A stretch of DNA of 64,000 bases from contig JACVTC010000027.1 of assembly GCA_016946835.1 (NCBI GenBank), positions 1 through 64,000 of the forward strand. The letters run 5' to 3'. The DNA comes from Neocallimastix lanati (nom. inval.). Lineage: Eukaryota; Neocallimastigomycota; Neocallimastigomycetes; Neocallimastigales; Neocallimastigaceae. The notes below the pieces were generated by a model, which made no database searches, was not told where the DNA came from, and saw nothing but the letters and a program-made list of their open reading frames with translations. The position numbers and the translations under genes are program-made. Within the stretch, counting starts at the first letter, position 1. Each line of letters opens with the position of its first letter. This document shows, piece after piece, positions 48,282 to 62,071 of the stretch.

Positions 48282-49673
48282 ATATAATATTTTTAACTTT
48301 TATATCGTTTTTTTTTTTTTTTTACTATTGTTAATATTTATTATTATTGTGATATGTATAATAATGATAATTTTGATAATTATAAATTAAATAATACATG
48401 TTTATAAATATTTATTAAAATTTCAAAATTTATTATTAATAATAATATATAAGAAATATTTGCTCTATTAGTAAAATAGAAATATATATTTATATTTCTT
48501 TAATTTTTATTTACATATTTTATTATAAGAAATATTACTTGCTTTTGTTATTTACAAGATAAACATGAATAACAGGATTAATTCATATAATAAGAAAAAT
48601 AAAAATTTTATTTTTATAGCTTCGAAGCGTATTATTATTTCCGCTTTATTATAATTATATTTTTACAGTTTCATCTAATTTATATATTACCATATATATT
48701 TAATTTAATTTTCTTTTTTTTTTCTTTTTTTTTGTGGGTTTTTTCTTTTCTAATTTAAATTTAAATTTTAATTTTTTGTGTTTTTTCTTTTCAAATTTAA
48801 ATTTTAATTTTAATAAAATTTTAAAAAAAAATTTCATAATATATTTAATAATTTATTATTGATATATTTATTAAATGTATTATAATTTAAAACAATAAAA
48901 ATAATATATTTATCCATTTTATACATCTTTTTTTTTTTTTAAAAAAATTTTTTTTAAATTTTTTTTTTTTTTAATTTTTGATTAAATATTTTTGTGTAAA
49001 ATTTGAAAATGAAGGTATTACAAAATGCATTTAATAAATAATAACAAATTTTGATATTATAATAATAATAATAATAATTTATAAGATTTAAAAATTAATT
49101 ATACATATATTTAAATAATTGTAAATAATTGTTACTCAACTTTAAATATATGACTTTTCTATTAATATAATGAGTAGCTAATAAATAATTTTTGTATTAA
49201 GATATAACTTAATATATACATATTTTATATATATATAGTTGTATAGTAATAAATGATTAAATATATTATATATTAAATTAATATTATTAATAACAAACTA
49301 GAAAATTCGTATCTGAGTGTAGATTAATTATTAGATATTCTTTTTATTTACTATTTTTAATTTTAACACTGACCCACATTTTTATTAGTGTCTTCGCATT
49401 AACTAATTTTTATATAAATATGCTAAAAATTGATAATTTATTTTTCTTTTTTTTTTTTTTTAAATATAAGAAAATTTAGAAAATTTAAAATATAAATAAA
49501 TTCCAAGTAAAATTAGTAAACAAAATAAAATAAACAATAAACAATAAAAAATAAAAAATAAAAAATAATAAAAGAAAAGTTAATACATAAGAATAAAAAA
49601 AAATCATAATTTTAATATATTATTAATACACTTATTACTCTATCTAATAAAAAATTGAAGATTTGTTTTAAAA
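48282..49673. other. AT-rich spacer, nothing recognised
   Basis: Poly-T/A tracts (for example about 48925-48975) and TA-rich DNA. It contains the upstream region of the secreted poly-Thr protein gene. Confidence 0.6.
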
Positions 49674-50036
49674 ATGTTAAAAAAATATAATATTTTAGCA
49701 ATTTTTATAATATTTATATATTTATTATCTTATGTCAATTCTAGAAAATGTATTGTAGCATCCCATAATAACAAAAAGTCTAAAGGTAATTTAGATTCCA
49801 TTAATAATAATGAAAATAATAAAAATTCTGAAAAAGAAGGTGTTTTTCCTTTAAATACTGGTTCTGATTCTGATATTGATTCAGATAGTGAAATTAATAC
49901 AGTAATTGTTACTGAAACAGATGAAGTTACTAGTACTATTTATTTGACAACAGTTTTAACTCCAATTACTACAACATCTACTATTTCTACTACTACCTCT
50001 GCTGCTACAACTACTACTACCCTTGATAGCACCACC

Positions 50037-50086
<50 letters not shown>

Positions 50087-50600
50087 CTCAACTGAAGACT
50101 CTTTACCAACTTTAGCGTCATCAATTGATGATGAAAGAAATGAACATTTAATTCCATATATAGTTTTTGTAAAAGTTGATCCTACTGAAAAAAATAAGGA
50201 AACTCTAAAGTATCTCAAGGAAAAGTATCCTAGATTTTTCGAAAATTTTGAAAGTATATCCGGATATGCTTGTGACGATGAATGCTATGTGGATAAATTA
50301 GCTTCTGTTGATTTATCTAATAAAGTAAAAGCTGTTATGGATAAATATGTTAATTTATTAAGTGACAATCAACTTAAAGAATATAAAGAATACGATGTTC
50401 CAACTAACTATATCTTTTTACCAGACGATGAAGAAATTTTATATAGCTCTCTTGTTAGTGTTACTGGTTTAGACTTCGGTGATAAGGATTGGTATTCTCT
50501 TTATATATATGCTAATGATTCTGTTATGAAGGCTGTTAAAGACGAATTAAGTAGTAATATTCGTGAATACTATGAGGATGGAATAGTAGAAGAAGAGTGA
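49674..50600 (+). CDS. Secreted poly-threonine protein of unknown function
   Basis: 308 aa. A signal peptide (residues 1-23, hydrophobic ILAIFIIFIYLLSYVNS) is followed by a Lys/Asn/Ser segment. A Ser/Thr region (about 80-143) with long Thr runs is encoded by alternating ACT/ACC codons and is probably O-glycosylated as a stiff stalk. The C-terminal domain (about 155-308) looks globular: IPYIVFVKVDPTEKNKETLKYLKEKYP, then CDDEC, VPTNYIFLPDDEE, DWYSLYIYAND and an acidic end. Two Cys in GYACDDECY may bond to each other. The IVFVK...ETLKYLKE start faintly resembles a protease propeptide-type fold, but I cannot support it. Codon use and signal suggest a real secreted or wall protein. Confidence 0.78.
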
Positions 50601-53199
50601 ATATTACTTCTCATAAAATAAATATGAAAATTTAATATTTATAGAATTTTACGTACAAAAATTTATAAAATATTTTAATATTTTATAAATTATACTTATA
50701 AGTAATATATTATATATTAATATATTAGTATATTAGTAGTTGATTGATGATAATAATATATATTAATAATATTATTATTAATAATTTTATATTTATTTAT
50801 TAGTTTATTTGATAATGCTTTAAATAAAATGTAATAATATATAAAATTAAATATAATACTAATAATCAATATTTTATTATTTTATAAATAATAAAAAAAA
50901 TATATTAAATAATAAAATAAATAAAAATAATAAAAATATAAATTGAATAAAAATAGAATAAAATTGATATTAATTGAATAATATAAATATAACCTATTTA
51001 AAGTTTATATTAATATTAAAATTCTTTAATATCTTTTTATTAATATTTTTTTACAAAAAATTTGAAAAAAAAAATAATAATAAATTTATTAATACTATAA
51101 AAAAAATAATCATTGTGAAGTCAAAATAAATTATTATACTTCTGTATAATAATGCCCTTGTGAAGTCTTACAGATATTAATTAAATGAAAATAGAATGTT
51201 TTATACCATTATTTTATTTTATTTTATTTTTATTATGTGTTTTTTTTTTGTTTTGTTTATTTTTTTATCTTTTTTTGCTTTTTATTCCATGTATTTTTTT
51301 TCAAATATTTAATTAATAAAGATGAAACAAGTTTGCTGCCGTTAAAAAAAAATATATATATATATAAAATAATAAATAAATAAAAGAAAATAAATAATTA
51401 AAAGTAAAATAATATAAAATATGTATTTAAAATATATTCATTAATAAAAATTATTATTTTTATATTTATTTTATTTTAATTTTTAATTATTATTTGTATT
51501 TTTATTTTTTTATATTTTTGTATATTATTTATTAATTTATCTATCTAAAAATAATAATCAAATATAATATATATTTGATTTTTAATCTAAACAAAAGTAT
51601 GTAATAATATTATTAAATGTTAATATAATTTGTATAGGAAAAGCTATACAATATAAAATTTTACAAATGCTATTTAATTAATATTTATTCAATTATATTT
51701 TTATTATTAATAATACAATTTCTCAATGTTTTAAATATTTTTTTTATATGAAAATATTCTTTATCAATTGATTAGAGTTTAAATATTTTAGAATTAAATC
51801 GATTCTACCTATTCTCCTTCTCTAATAGATAAACTTTTTTTAGAGATGTAACTAATATTAAATAAATTGTTTATACAATTAATTTTTTATTAAAATCATT
51901 TTAGAATTCTTAACATTCTTTAATTATTTTTTATTAAAATCATTTTAGAATTCTTAACATTCTTTAATTATTTTTTTTTTCTATTATTTTTTTAGAACAG
52001 TAATAGAATAACATTCCATTTATTTATATATAGATACTATAATTAGAATATACTATTATTAATGTATTAAATAATTAAATATATATTATTATGTAAATGT
52101 ATTATGGCTCATGAATGACGCACATATACTTATATACACAACCAAATATAGTTAAATTAAAAGAAACTTAAAATGTAATAAATAATATTTATATAATTGT
52201 ATTATACAATTAATTATGAAATAATAATAACCTTATTAATAAAATATAATATTAAAAAATAGAACGAAATCTCAATTCTAACAAGAATATTTCTAATATT
52301 TATTTATTTATTTATTTATCTTAATTTTATATATATTAACTAATTACATTTTAATTTATATAAAAATATCATATAGTAAAAATACACTTGAAATTGTTTC
52401 TCCAATACAAAAATTAAAATTAATTATTACACAACTTTAATAAATAAAATTTTCCAAAAAAGTTATTTAATTCATACTTCAGATGAATTAAATAAAAACA
52501 AATATTATAGAAATTTATTTATTATTTTATTAATAAAAATAAGTATTAAATGTCCATTTCTCCTTGAGTCTTAGGGATTAAAAGCAACCTCAACGAATGA
52601 GTTGAGAAGAGAAGAATTTTATACAAGTAAAATGAAATCTTTAAGCCATATAGTTGAAGAGTTATGAGGGTTCGAAGTTTAAATGTTGAAATATTCAATC
52701 ATAAAACTCAAATATATTTTAAAAAAAATAAATATTTAATATTATATTTTATAATATTTTCTTTAATATATTTTATATATGTATATATAAAAAAACAAGT
52801 AAACTATAAATTATTAATTTGAAAATAATAATTTAAATAGCTTAGTTTAGAATTACCTGAAATCTTTGTAAATGATTATTAATTTGAATTTTTTAATTAT
52901 TATATACCAATAACTATTATTAAATAAAATATTATATTTAAAATTTAAAATAAATCAATTACTTTAGAAGTTAATTTATTTTGTTTATATTAAGTTTATT
53001 TTATTAATTTTATCAAAGAAGTAGGGTTAATATTTAGGTACAACTATTATTTCACACCTTTATTATATTTGACATTCTCTAATACAAATAATAAAAATTC
53101 ATTATTAAAATATTATAATAGTTTCAATATTCCTTTTTTAAATATTATATTTGATTAATTTTATTATTTAATTTATTTATTATTTAATTTATAATTCTC
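50601..53199. other. AT-rich intergenic region
   Basis: No gene seen. Around 51120-51350 a segment resembles a retroposon 3' end (aataaagatgaaacaagt then ttgctgccgtt, followed by A9), but it lacks a clear target duplication. A direct duplication, ttttattaaaatcattttag followed by aattcttaacattctttaat, occurs twice at about 51881-51925 and 51926-51970. A less AT-biased patch at about 52555-52690 is unexplained. Confidence 0.55.
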
Positions 53200-54820
53200 A
53201 TCCTAATTACCCTATTGACAATGAAAATTTATATGAATTGGCTTCATTATGAAAATTAAGATAATGTTTCTTATTACTGGAAAGAACGAGGTAATAATTG
53301 AAGATTTGTCTTTTACTACTGAAACAGATATAAACGAATTAATAAGTAGTAATATCATATCAACTTTATATTCATATTTCAATTAAGTTGCTTATGTCAA
53401 TATTAACAATATTTATTCAGTTAGCGAAAATCCACGTAGCCAAATTAATAAAAGAAATATAAATTTATATGATATGGGAGATGGAAGTTATATTAATCAA
53501 TAAAATAAGAAATTATAATTGTACAGGGGATATTTCACACACAACGTATACGTTTCACGTTTCAATAAGTGAATCTTAATTCCTTTAATTGGACTAAACT
53601 GTAAGACAATTTCAAATGGTATTGAGAATTTTAAATATAGAAGTGATAACGTTAAAGATATTAGTAATCCAAATGAGAATTTTAGAATACAATTATACTT
53701 TAGTAAGAAATATAATAGAACAGTTGATTTAACACCTAATATAAATAAATATTGCAACAAGGATGACATCTGCACTTTTTCCGTTTATGTAATACCAGTT
53801 AGAAAACTACCAGTTAGAGAACTACCAATTAGAGAACTACTAAAAAATCGCAACAAAACAGTAACCACAATCAGAGAAATAATGGTTGTCGTGATGATCC
53901 TATGGATATTGATTTATTTAGGATCAAAAATGATAGATATAGAAGATACACCCAGAACTATAATCAAAATTTATATGTTGAAAATAAAAGAGACTTTTCT
54001 GAAGAAAAGAAAAAAAATCTATGTTTTTTATGTAAACAACCAGGACACTTGCAGTTCAATTGTCCTAACAGAAAAAGACCTTCTGGAGTTAAACACAAGA
54101 ATAAAATTAGAGAAACCGATGAAAATCTTCCATCAGCAAAATTAAGAAGAATTAGAATGATCAAAGAATCCGATGATGCTCAAAAAATTAGAGCTATTAC
54201 TGATGAAGAAAATGCTATGTATAAAAGAAAGAACAATATAATTACTTTCTATATAAAAACGAATGATATTGAAGAAGTTCCAGTTAGGGTTCTTATCGAC
54301 TCTGGCTCAGATTTAAATTTTATTCATCCAACGTTCGTTAACAAAAACAAAATTAAATTGAATGAAGTTAAAAGATCTTTCAATGTTACTGGACTAGGAT
54401 ATGGTATCTCTATCATCTACGAACAAACAGAAAAGTGTATCTTACGATTCAAGAATCATTTTGAAGTTATTCAACTCTATGCTTTTTATATTCTTGATGT
54501 AGATATCATTTTAGGTATTCCTTGGATTGAAAAGCATTGTCCAATGAATTATCATGATTCAAGAAAAATATCCTTTCCTTCTGGTTATTGCGCTAGGAAC
54601 TGTAATAATGGTAAAAGAAAATGAAAAAACAAGAATAGAAGCAAGAAAGGCTCAAAGAAGTGTATGATCGATATCGAACCTGTAGAAGAAAATTCCCATG
54701 AACCAAGTACTCCATATAAGTGTAAACCCCTTTGGGATTCCGAATCCGAAAGCGAAGCTGAATACGTCCGTGGAAGAAAAGTTAGAACCATTAACGATAG
54801 TGATAGTGATAGTGATAGTG

Positions 54821-55244
54821 TGTAAAATGTTGTAATGGAAACATATTGCAAATAACAAAATTTTAACACTAAAATTAAAATAACACGTAATAAAAATTAT
54901 TAATACTAATGTTTATATATTTACAATTCAAAACTATTTTTGTAAACTATTTAAACTTATTTTAACTATTTAAAACTATTCCGAAATTAATTTTAAAGTA
55001 TTTTAAACTAACTAAACTAAATTAACTAAGTTAAATAAAATAAATAAATTAAATAAACTAAATTAACTAACTTAAATAAATTATTTAGATTAAATTTATT
55101 ATCCAAAATTATTTACATAATAATAATTTAATCCCTTATGAAAAGTTTACATAAATTTATAATAAATTTTCATATACGTAAATCATAAATTTATGTAATT
55201 TTATTACATTAATTAATTATTAAAGATTTTATTAAATCTTTACA
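54821..55244 (-). mobile_element. Solo LTR (minus orientation) inside the Gypsy fossil
   Basis: A Gypsy-type LTR with TGTAAA...TTTACA ends, shorter than its relatives because of an internal deletion. It is flanked by the 5-bp target duplication tagtg (54816-54820 and 55245-55249). It is the same LTR family as 55500-56262 but on the opposite strand. Confidence 0.9.
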
Positions 55245-55499
55245 TAGTGATAGTATTAATATTAGTGTTAAAGATAATGATTGTAGTAAAGAAAAAATTA
55301 ACTTTTGTAATTTTAAAGAACTTTGTACAATAGAAAAAATCAAAAAATCATTTAATTTTATTAAATCATGTAAAAATGAAATTTTAAATAAAGAAAATAA
55401 ATTGGTCGCCGAACTAACAAACTATTTTTTTTCTTATCAAAATTGTGTTTTAGACAATTTGTGTAACTGTCTGATTATTCAGAATTTAGATAATAATAT

Positions 55500-56262
55500 T
55501 GTAAAGATTTAATAAAATCTTTAATAATTAATTATTACATAATTAATTAATGTAATAAAATTACATAAATTTATGATTTACGTATATGAAAATTAATTAT
55601 AAATTTATGTAAACTTTTCATAAAGGATAAATTATTATTTAAATAATTTTGGATAATAAATTTAATCTAAATAATTTATTTAAGTTAGTTAATTTAGTTT
55701 ATTTAATTTATTTATTTTATTTAACTTAGTTAATTTAGTTTAGTTAGTTTAAAATACTTTAAAATTAATTTCGGAATAGTTTTAAATAGTTAAAATAAGT
55801 TTAAATAGTTTACAAAAATAGTTTTGAATTGTAAATATATAAACATTAGTATTAATAATATTTAAATAATAAATAAATAATAAATAAATTCTTATTGAAT
55901 TTAATTATTATTGTAAATAAGTTGAAAGTTTATTGAATTAATTATTGTTTAGTTTAGTTAATTATTATTTAATAAAATTATTAATAAATATTTTGTTTAT
56001 AAATAAATAATAATATATGTAAATTAGATAGAAATAATATATTATAATGTAATAATGAAAAAATATAAATACATGTAAATTTCTATAATTAAATCGATGT
56101 ATTAGTTATTGACTATATGATAGTTAATAACAAAAAAGAGATTTAATTTTTTTAATTAATAAAGATTATTTTATTTAAAAAACAAATTTTTATTACGTGT
56201 TCTTTTTTATTTTGGTGTTAAAATTTGTTATTTGTAATCTGTTTCTGATAGAACTCTTTACA
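55500..56262 (+). mobile_element. Solo LTR (plus orientation) inside the Gypsy fossil
   Basis: A 763-bp LTR starting TGTAAAGATT and ending CTCTTTACA, flanked by the 5-bp duplication aatat (55495-55499 and 56263-56267). Together with the solo LTR at 54821-55244 it forms a head-to-head inverted repeat with arms of about 350 bp. A single LTR with intact target duplications implies insertion followed by LTR-LTR recombination. Confidence 0.92.
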
Positions 56263-58852
56263 AATATATTGTTAACGATAGTAAAAACAAAATTTCTATT
56301 CCTCCTTGTTATCTCGATTACATTGAAGTTTTTGATGAAAAGAATTGTGATAAATTACCTCCCCATAGAGAATATAATTGTGAAATAAATTTAAAGGATA
56401 ATTCAATTATATTATATGGTCCTATTTATCCTTTAACAGAAGCAGAAAGGGATGAATTGAAAAAGTATATTAAAGAAAACTTAGCAAAAGGATTTATTAG
56501 AAAATCCAAATCACCAGCTGGTGCCCCTGTATTATTTGTTAAAAAGAAAGATAGCACTTTGAGATTATGTATTGATTATAGAAAATTAAATGAAATGACT
56601 ATTAGAAATTCATATCCTTTAGCGTTAATAAGTGAATTAATTGATAGAGTTAAAGGTGCTAAATATTTTGCTAAGTTAGATCTTAAATCTGCATATAACT
56701 TAGTAAGAATAAAAGAAGGTAACGAGTATAAGACTGCTTTTAGAACTCGTTATGGACATTATGAATATCTTGTTATGCCCTTTGGATTAAAGAATGCACC
56801 TGCCACATTTCAACGTTTTATAAATGATGTTCTTAGCGACTACTTAGATGACTTTGTTATTTCGTATATCGATGATATTCTTATTTATTCAAATAACTTA
56901 GAAGAACATCATGAACATGTTAGAAAAGTGTTGAAAAAACTTTTAGACAACAATTTTTATGTTAAACTAGAATAAAATGTGAGTTCGACGTAACTGAAAC
57001 CTCCTTTTTGGGTTATATCATATCTAAAGATGGTCTTAAACCTGATCCTGAAAAAATTAAAGCTATTTTAGATTGGCCCGTACCTACTAATGTCGAAGAA
57101 GGATTTTATAATTATTATAGAGTTTTCATTAAAGATTTTGCCAAAATAGCTTTACCAATACATAAACTTACTCGTAAAAATGTACCTTTTATTTGGGGAC
57201 CTGAGCAACTCAACGCTTCTGTTAAATTGAAAGAACTTTTTACATCTGCTCCAATTTTAATTAATCCTGATAGTAATAAACCGTTTATCGTTGAAACTGA
57301 TGCTAGTAACTTTGCAGTTGGAGCTGTGCTTTCTCAAGAAGTTGATGGCATACTCCATCCAGTTGCCTTTATTTCTCCTAGTTTGACTAAGTCTCAAAGA
57401 AACTACCCCATTTATGATAAGGAACTTCTCTCTATTAAAGTTGCTTTAGAACAATGGCGTCATTTTTTAGAGGGTGCTCGTCATCCCTTTACTATTTATA
57501 CTGATCATAAAAACCTAACATTTCCTAGAAAACCGGAAATGCTTTCGCAACGTCAAATTAGATGGTATGAATTTTTATCTCGTTTTGATTTTAGTATTGT
57601 CTCTAGATCTGGGAAAAATCTGGTAAACCTGACTTACTATCTAGGAGAAGTGATTATTTATTTAATTATTAATTTAATTCTTCTTGTCGTGTTATTAACT
57701 GTCTTACTATTAATAATGATACACTTATTAATTCTACTTTGAATGCTCTTGAGTATGATGAATTCTATAATTCTGTGAAAACATCCTTATCTATTAATAA
57801 TGATGATAACCCTAAAATTAAAAATATTAATAAATTCATGATTGATAAAGAAGGATTTTTACATTTTAATAATCTGATTTATGTTCCTAAATCGATTCGA
57901 ATGAGAGTTCATGAACTCCATCATGACTCTCCTACTGCTGGTCATTTTGGTGTTTGTTTCTAAGACTCAAGAATTACTTAGCCGCAATTTTTGGTGGCCT
58001 AATTTTTCTCTTGATGTTAAAAAATTTATTAAGTTTTGTGAAGTTTGCTGTCAATCTACAATTCCTAGACACAAGCCATATGGACTTCTTTCACCCTTGT
58101 CAACTCCTAATAGAGCTTGGTCTGATATTTCTATGGATTTTACCGTTGAATTATCTAAGTCTAAAGATATGACTACAATAATGGTTGTTGTTGATCGTTT
58201 GACTAAAAGGCTCATTTTATTCCTTTTCGTTGTCTTCCTACTGCATCAATTGCTGCTGATGCTTTTATCTCGAATATTTTTAAATTACATGGTTTCCCTG
58301 ATTCTATTATTTCTGATAGAGGATTACAATTTACATCTGAATTTTGGATTCGCTTATGTAATCTTCTTGACATTACTCATTCTCTTTCTACCTCCAACAA
58401 TCCGGAGACTGATGGTCAAACGGAGAGGGTAAATGGAATATTGGAACAACACCTTCGTTGCTTCATAAATGAAAGGCAAAATAATTTCGTCGATTTACTA
58501 CCTTTCGCTGAATTTACTTATAATAATACTTTACATCAATCAATAAATCAATCACCATTCTTCGCAAACTATGATTTTAATCCTAAGTTTAGTCCTGAGA
58601 TTCCTTCCTCAGAAAGACCAAGTAGAGCTGAAAAAAGAATATTATATATTAATAAAAATATTGAATTTTTAAAAAGAAACTTAGAAGAAGCTAAGAAAAC
58701 TTATAAAAAATACGCCGATTTGAAAAGACTTCCTTCCCCTAATTTCGAAGTTGGTAAAAAAGTTTGGTTACTTAAAGGATCTACTACTAAGAATGTTAAA
58801 AGAAAATTTGCCGATCAATTAATTAATAGGAGCTCGACTTAAAGGGCGAGAT

Positions 58853-59548
58853 TGTAAAGATATGATCAATATCTTTAGTACATTAATTAATTTATTTTGT
58901 ACATTAAATTATTTAATGTAATTCACGTTTACAAAATAATGCTAATGCATTAAATTATGTAAAATTTATTTATGAAATTAATTGATTTATGAAAATTAAT
59001 AAATTTTATATTTTTATAATATATAAATTTAAAAGTATAAGGTTAATTTCTAAATAACTTAAAATTTAGTAATAAAATATGTTAATAATTTTAGTTTAGT
59101 TTAATAATCATAATAATTAAATAGTAATATATAATTAATAGTATTAATAATAAAAGAATAATTAATAAATAATAAATAAGAACTTATTCAATTTGAGTCA
59201 AAACATATTGAATAAAAAGCTTATTGAATTAGTTTTAGTTTTTTATAACTTTATTTAATTTTAGATCAGATTTTGTTTATTTTATATTAAATATATGTTC
59301 AAATAAATAGAAATAGTATATTATAATATAATTAAGAAAAAAAATAAATACATGTAAAATTATTTTATTAAAAAAAATGTAGTTGTTATTAACTATTTTG
59401 CAGTTAATAACTAATAAATAATAATTTTTTAATAAAGAGATTAATAAAAGAATTTTTTAATAAAACAAATTTTATTTGTGTATCATTATTGATAGTGTTT
59501 TTTGTTTTTTTGGTATAATTGTAATTTGCTCCATTAGAACACTTTACA
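58853..59548 (+). mobile_element. 3' LTR of the Gypsy fossil
   Basis: Starts TGTAAAGATATG right after the purine-rich aaagggcgagat and ends ACACTTTACA. It is about 696 bp long, related to but clearly diverged from the two solo LTRs (shared blocks: tacatgtaaa, gttattaact, gtaatttg, actttaca). It abuts, at 59549, gag sequence of a second element lying on the opposite strand. Confidence 0.85.
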
Positions 59549-61120
59549 ATCAGGGTAACGGTCTGGATAAAGCATAAAGATTAATTCGATCTTGGCCAAG
59601 AATCCTTTAATGAATCTTCGATTACCGGAGAATCCATCCTTGAGTGTAGCGTTTTTCATTATTTCATTATCATCTTCCATTTTGAAATTGTTTATTCTAA
59701 ACTAAAACTGAAACTATACTAAAACTAAAACTTAACACTAATCTAAGTTAAAACTAAAACTAAAAATATTAATAATTTTTTTTATATATAAATATTTAAT
59801 AATAATTTTTTTTTTTATATATTTAATAATAATTTTTTTTTATATTATTAATTCAATTATTTTATTAATTATTAGAAGAAGATAATATTTTATATATTTT
59901 GATAATAATTTTGTAAAGGTTTGTAATAAAACAGATTACAAATAACTAAATAAACACAAAAATTCTTTTAAAATGAAATACAAAAAATTCTCTTCTTTTA
60001 AAATTATAATCTTTATTAATTATAAAAATAAATCTCTTATTGTTATTAACTATTTTATAGTCAATAACTAATACATCGATTTAAATGATAAAATTTACAT
60101 GTATTTATATGATTATTTTTTTATGATTATATTATAATGTATTATTCTATCTAATTTACATATATTACTATTTATTTATAAACAAAATATTTATTAAAAA
60201 TTTTATTAAATAATAATTAACTAAAACTAAACAATAATTAATTCAATAAACTTTCAATTTATTTACAATAATAATTAAATTCAATAAGAGCTCATTTATT
60301 ATTTATTTATTATTTAAATATTATTAATACTAATGTTTATATATTTACAATTCAAAACTATTTTTATAAACTATTTAAACTAATTTTAACTATTTAAAAC
60401 TATTCCGAAATTAATTTTAAAGTATTTTAAACTAACTAAACTAAATTAACTAAGCTAAATAAAATAAATAAATTGAATAAACTAAATTAACTAACTTAAA
60501 TAAATTATTTAGATTAAATTTATTATCCAAAATTATTTAAATAATAATTTTTCCTTTTTGAAAATATTACATAAATTTGTGTTAAATATATTAGTAATAG
60601 ATTAATGTTTACCGGGATATCACTTGATTATTCAACTTTATTTATTATTTTATTTTATTAGTTATATAACTTAAAATTATCTTTATTTAATTCTTTGGCT
60701 TCTTTATATTAAGTAGTGTTAATGTCCTTGATGGATGGACTAGAGTTTTATCTATTCCTAATATGTAGACTTTTCAAAATTGATCTTTTTATTCAGAAGT
60801 AATGTTGGAAAAAAGAAAAAGAAAGATTTCTAATTCTTTGAAATATTAATTATTTTTGTAGTATTTCATTTTAAATATTTTTTGGACATAATATAAAAAT
60901 ACTAATGGCTGAAATATTCTATAAGTCCATTCATTTTATTGTAGTGGCGCGTATATTATAATATGTGGCGCATGGTTAAAGAAAAATTTTTTGATTTTAA
61001 TTATGAGACATACATTACAATTTGTAATTAATTTTCATATATGTAAATCATAAATTTATGTAATTTTATTACATTAATTATTATATAATTAGTTATCAAA
61101 GATTTTATTAAATCTTTATA
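59549..61120 (-). mobile_element. Second Gypsy-type fossil, minus strand: LTR plus gag start
   Basis: An LTR of the solo-LTR family runs from 61120 down to 59912 on the minus strand and is interrupted by an insertion (60581-61018). After a leader (59911-59681), a gag-like start at 59680 reads MEDDNEIMKNATLKDGFSGN and LAKIELIFMLYPDRYPD before meeting the 3' LTR of the plus-strand fossil at 59549. The rest is missing. It is broken and old. Confidence 0.82.
60581..61018. mobile_element. Unidentified 438-bp insertion in the minus-strand LTR
   Basis: The LTR sequence is interrupted between 60580 and 61019, and aatttgt is present on both sides (60574-60580 and 61019-61025), so a 7-bp target duplication is possible. 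The inserted piece is less AT-biased in places (taccgggatatcacttg; gtggcgcgtatattataata then tgtggcgc) and has no coding capacity or clear terminal inverted repeats. Family unknown. Confidence 0.6.
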
Positions 61121-61834
61121 ATTTAACTTCAAGGATGGTGACACAAATAATAAATTTAAAAATTATTTTTGAAATATTATACTGAAGTTTTATAATGAAG
61201 GTAATATTATTAATTTTTAATTGACCAATAATTTAAAAATTTTTTAAAATTTCTGAAGATTAGGTTTTGGTTTTGATTCATATATATTAATGGTCTTTTC
61301 TTAAGTAGAAGTTATGGGATTATTATATTTTCTAATTTAGAATAAAAACACAAATTAAAAAAATAATTTTAAAGAGAAATTCACTCCTATTTATACAAAT
61401 ATTTTTCTAAAATATTTTCTATGTGATTTTAAACTAATTAAAATAATTTAATAAGGAAAATTGATAAAAATAAATGAAGTGATTTTACATCAATTAAAAT
61501 AACTTGATAAAGAAAATTGATAAAAATAATTGAAATGATTTTAAAGCAATTAAAACAGATTAACAATTTTTAAGATTCGTTACAAATATCAAATAATAAG
61601 ATAATTATTAATAATTAAAAATTCATATAATATAAAAGGAATGCCTGCTTAGCATAGTTATCTTTTAATCCTTTAAATTTAAATTTTTTATCCATTATGT
61701 TATAATATTTTCATTATTTTCATTTTCTTTTTCATTATTATTGTTCTCTTTTTTTTTTTTTTTATTTTTATTGTTATCTCTTTTATAATTAAATTCAGTT
61801 TCGTAATTATTAAAATTATAGTATATATAACTTG
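61121..61834. other. AT-rich region, nothing recognised
   Basis: Contains a local direct repeat around 61430-61560 (gattttaa..aattaaaa followed by aaaattgataaaaat, two to three copies) and a poly-T at about 61748-61766. No gene seen. Confidence 0.55.
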
Positions 61835-62071
61835 TTATCGCGTTAAATGTATCATATACATCAACAAATTTTTACTATTGTTGTTATTTGTGTAATACTT
61901 AATCATGGACTGAAGGTATGATAAAGACATATTTTCTGAAATGGTTTGATTTTTATTAAATATATCAATTTGTTTTCTAGTATTCTCTTTTATGCTACTA
62001 ATAATTTCATAGTTACTTTGACTATCCTTTATTGAAGAAATACTATTTATTAAGACATTGCAGAAGATCAC
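61835..62071 (-). CDS. Short ORF, doubtful hypothetical protein
   Basis: 78 aa, MIFCNVLINSISSIKDSQSNYEIISSIKENTRKQIDIFNKNQTI..., of ordinary helical-protein composition rather than a homopolymer translation, which is its only support. It could be a decayed exon. No family recognised. Confidence 0.25.
   Translation of the reverse strand: MIFCNVLINSISSIKDSQSNYEIISSIKENTRKQIDIFNKNQTISENMSLSYLQSMIKYYTNNNNSKNLLMYMIHLTR

Larger units (their letters stand above)
53200..59548 (+). mobile_element. Ty3/Gypsy-type LTR retrotransposon fossil
   Basis: Parts in order: gag-like sequence (about 53200-53890); a zinc knuckle CFLCKQPGHLQFNC (about 54030) and an aspartic protease with LIDSGSDLNF (about 54295); a spacer (55245-55499); reverse transcriptase (56457-56975, with LCIDYRKLN, MPFGLKNAPATFQ and YIDDILIYS); RNase H (57008-57742, TDASNFAVGAVL); integrase (57739-58842, with HHCC-type zinc-binding and DDE-type core sequence); a purine-rich tract and the 3' LTR. 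A matching 5' LTR was not found. The element is interrupted by two solo LTRs and is broken at several further points, so it is a fossil of moderate age. Confidence 0.9.

Noticed and set aside
49940-50218. Poly-Val frame on the minus strand
   Set aside because: It is the antisense of the poly-Thr codons of the secreted protein.
51120-51360. Another LINE or retroposon 3' end (ctgccgtt + A9)
   Set aside because: Short tail, no target duplication, and no match to the LINE families in the window.
52555-52690. tRNA or tRNA-derived SINE (contains gggttcgaa)
   Set aside because: A B-box-like word is present, but no acceptor pairing, A box or anticodon arm could be drawn.
53497-53775. 92-codon minus-strand frame
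   Set aside because: Antisense to gag-like sequence of the Gypsy fossil; low-complexity Leu/Ser/Phe composition.
56197-56388. 63-codon frame spanning the end of the solo LTR
   Set aside because: It crosses an LTR boundary and does not agree with the retroelement protein frame; chance frame.
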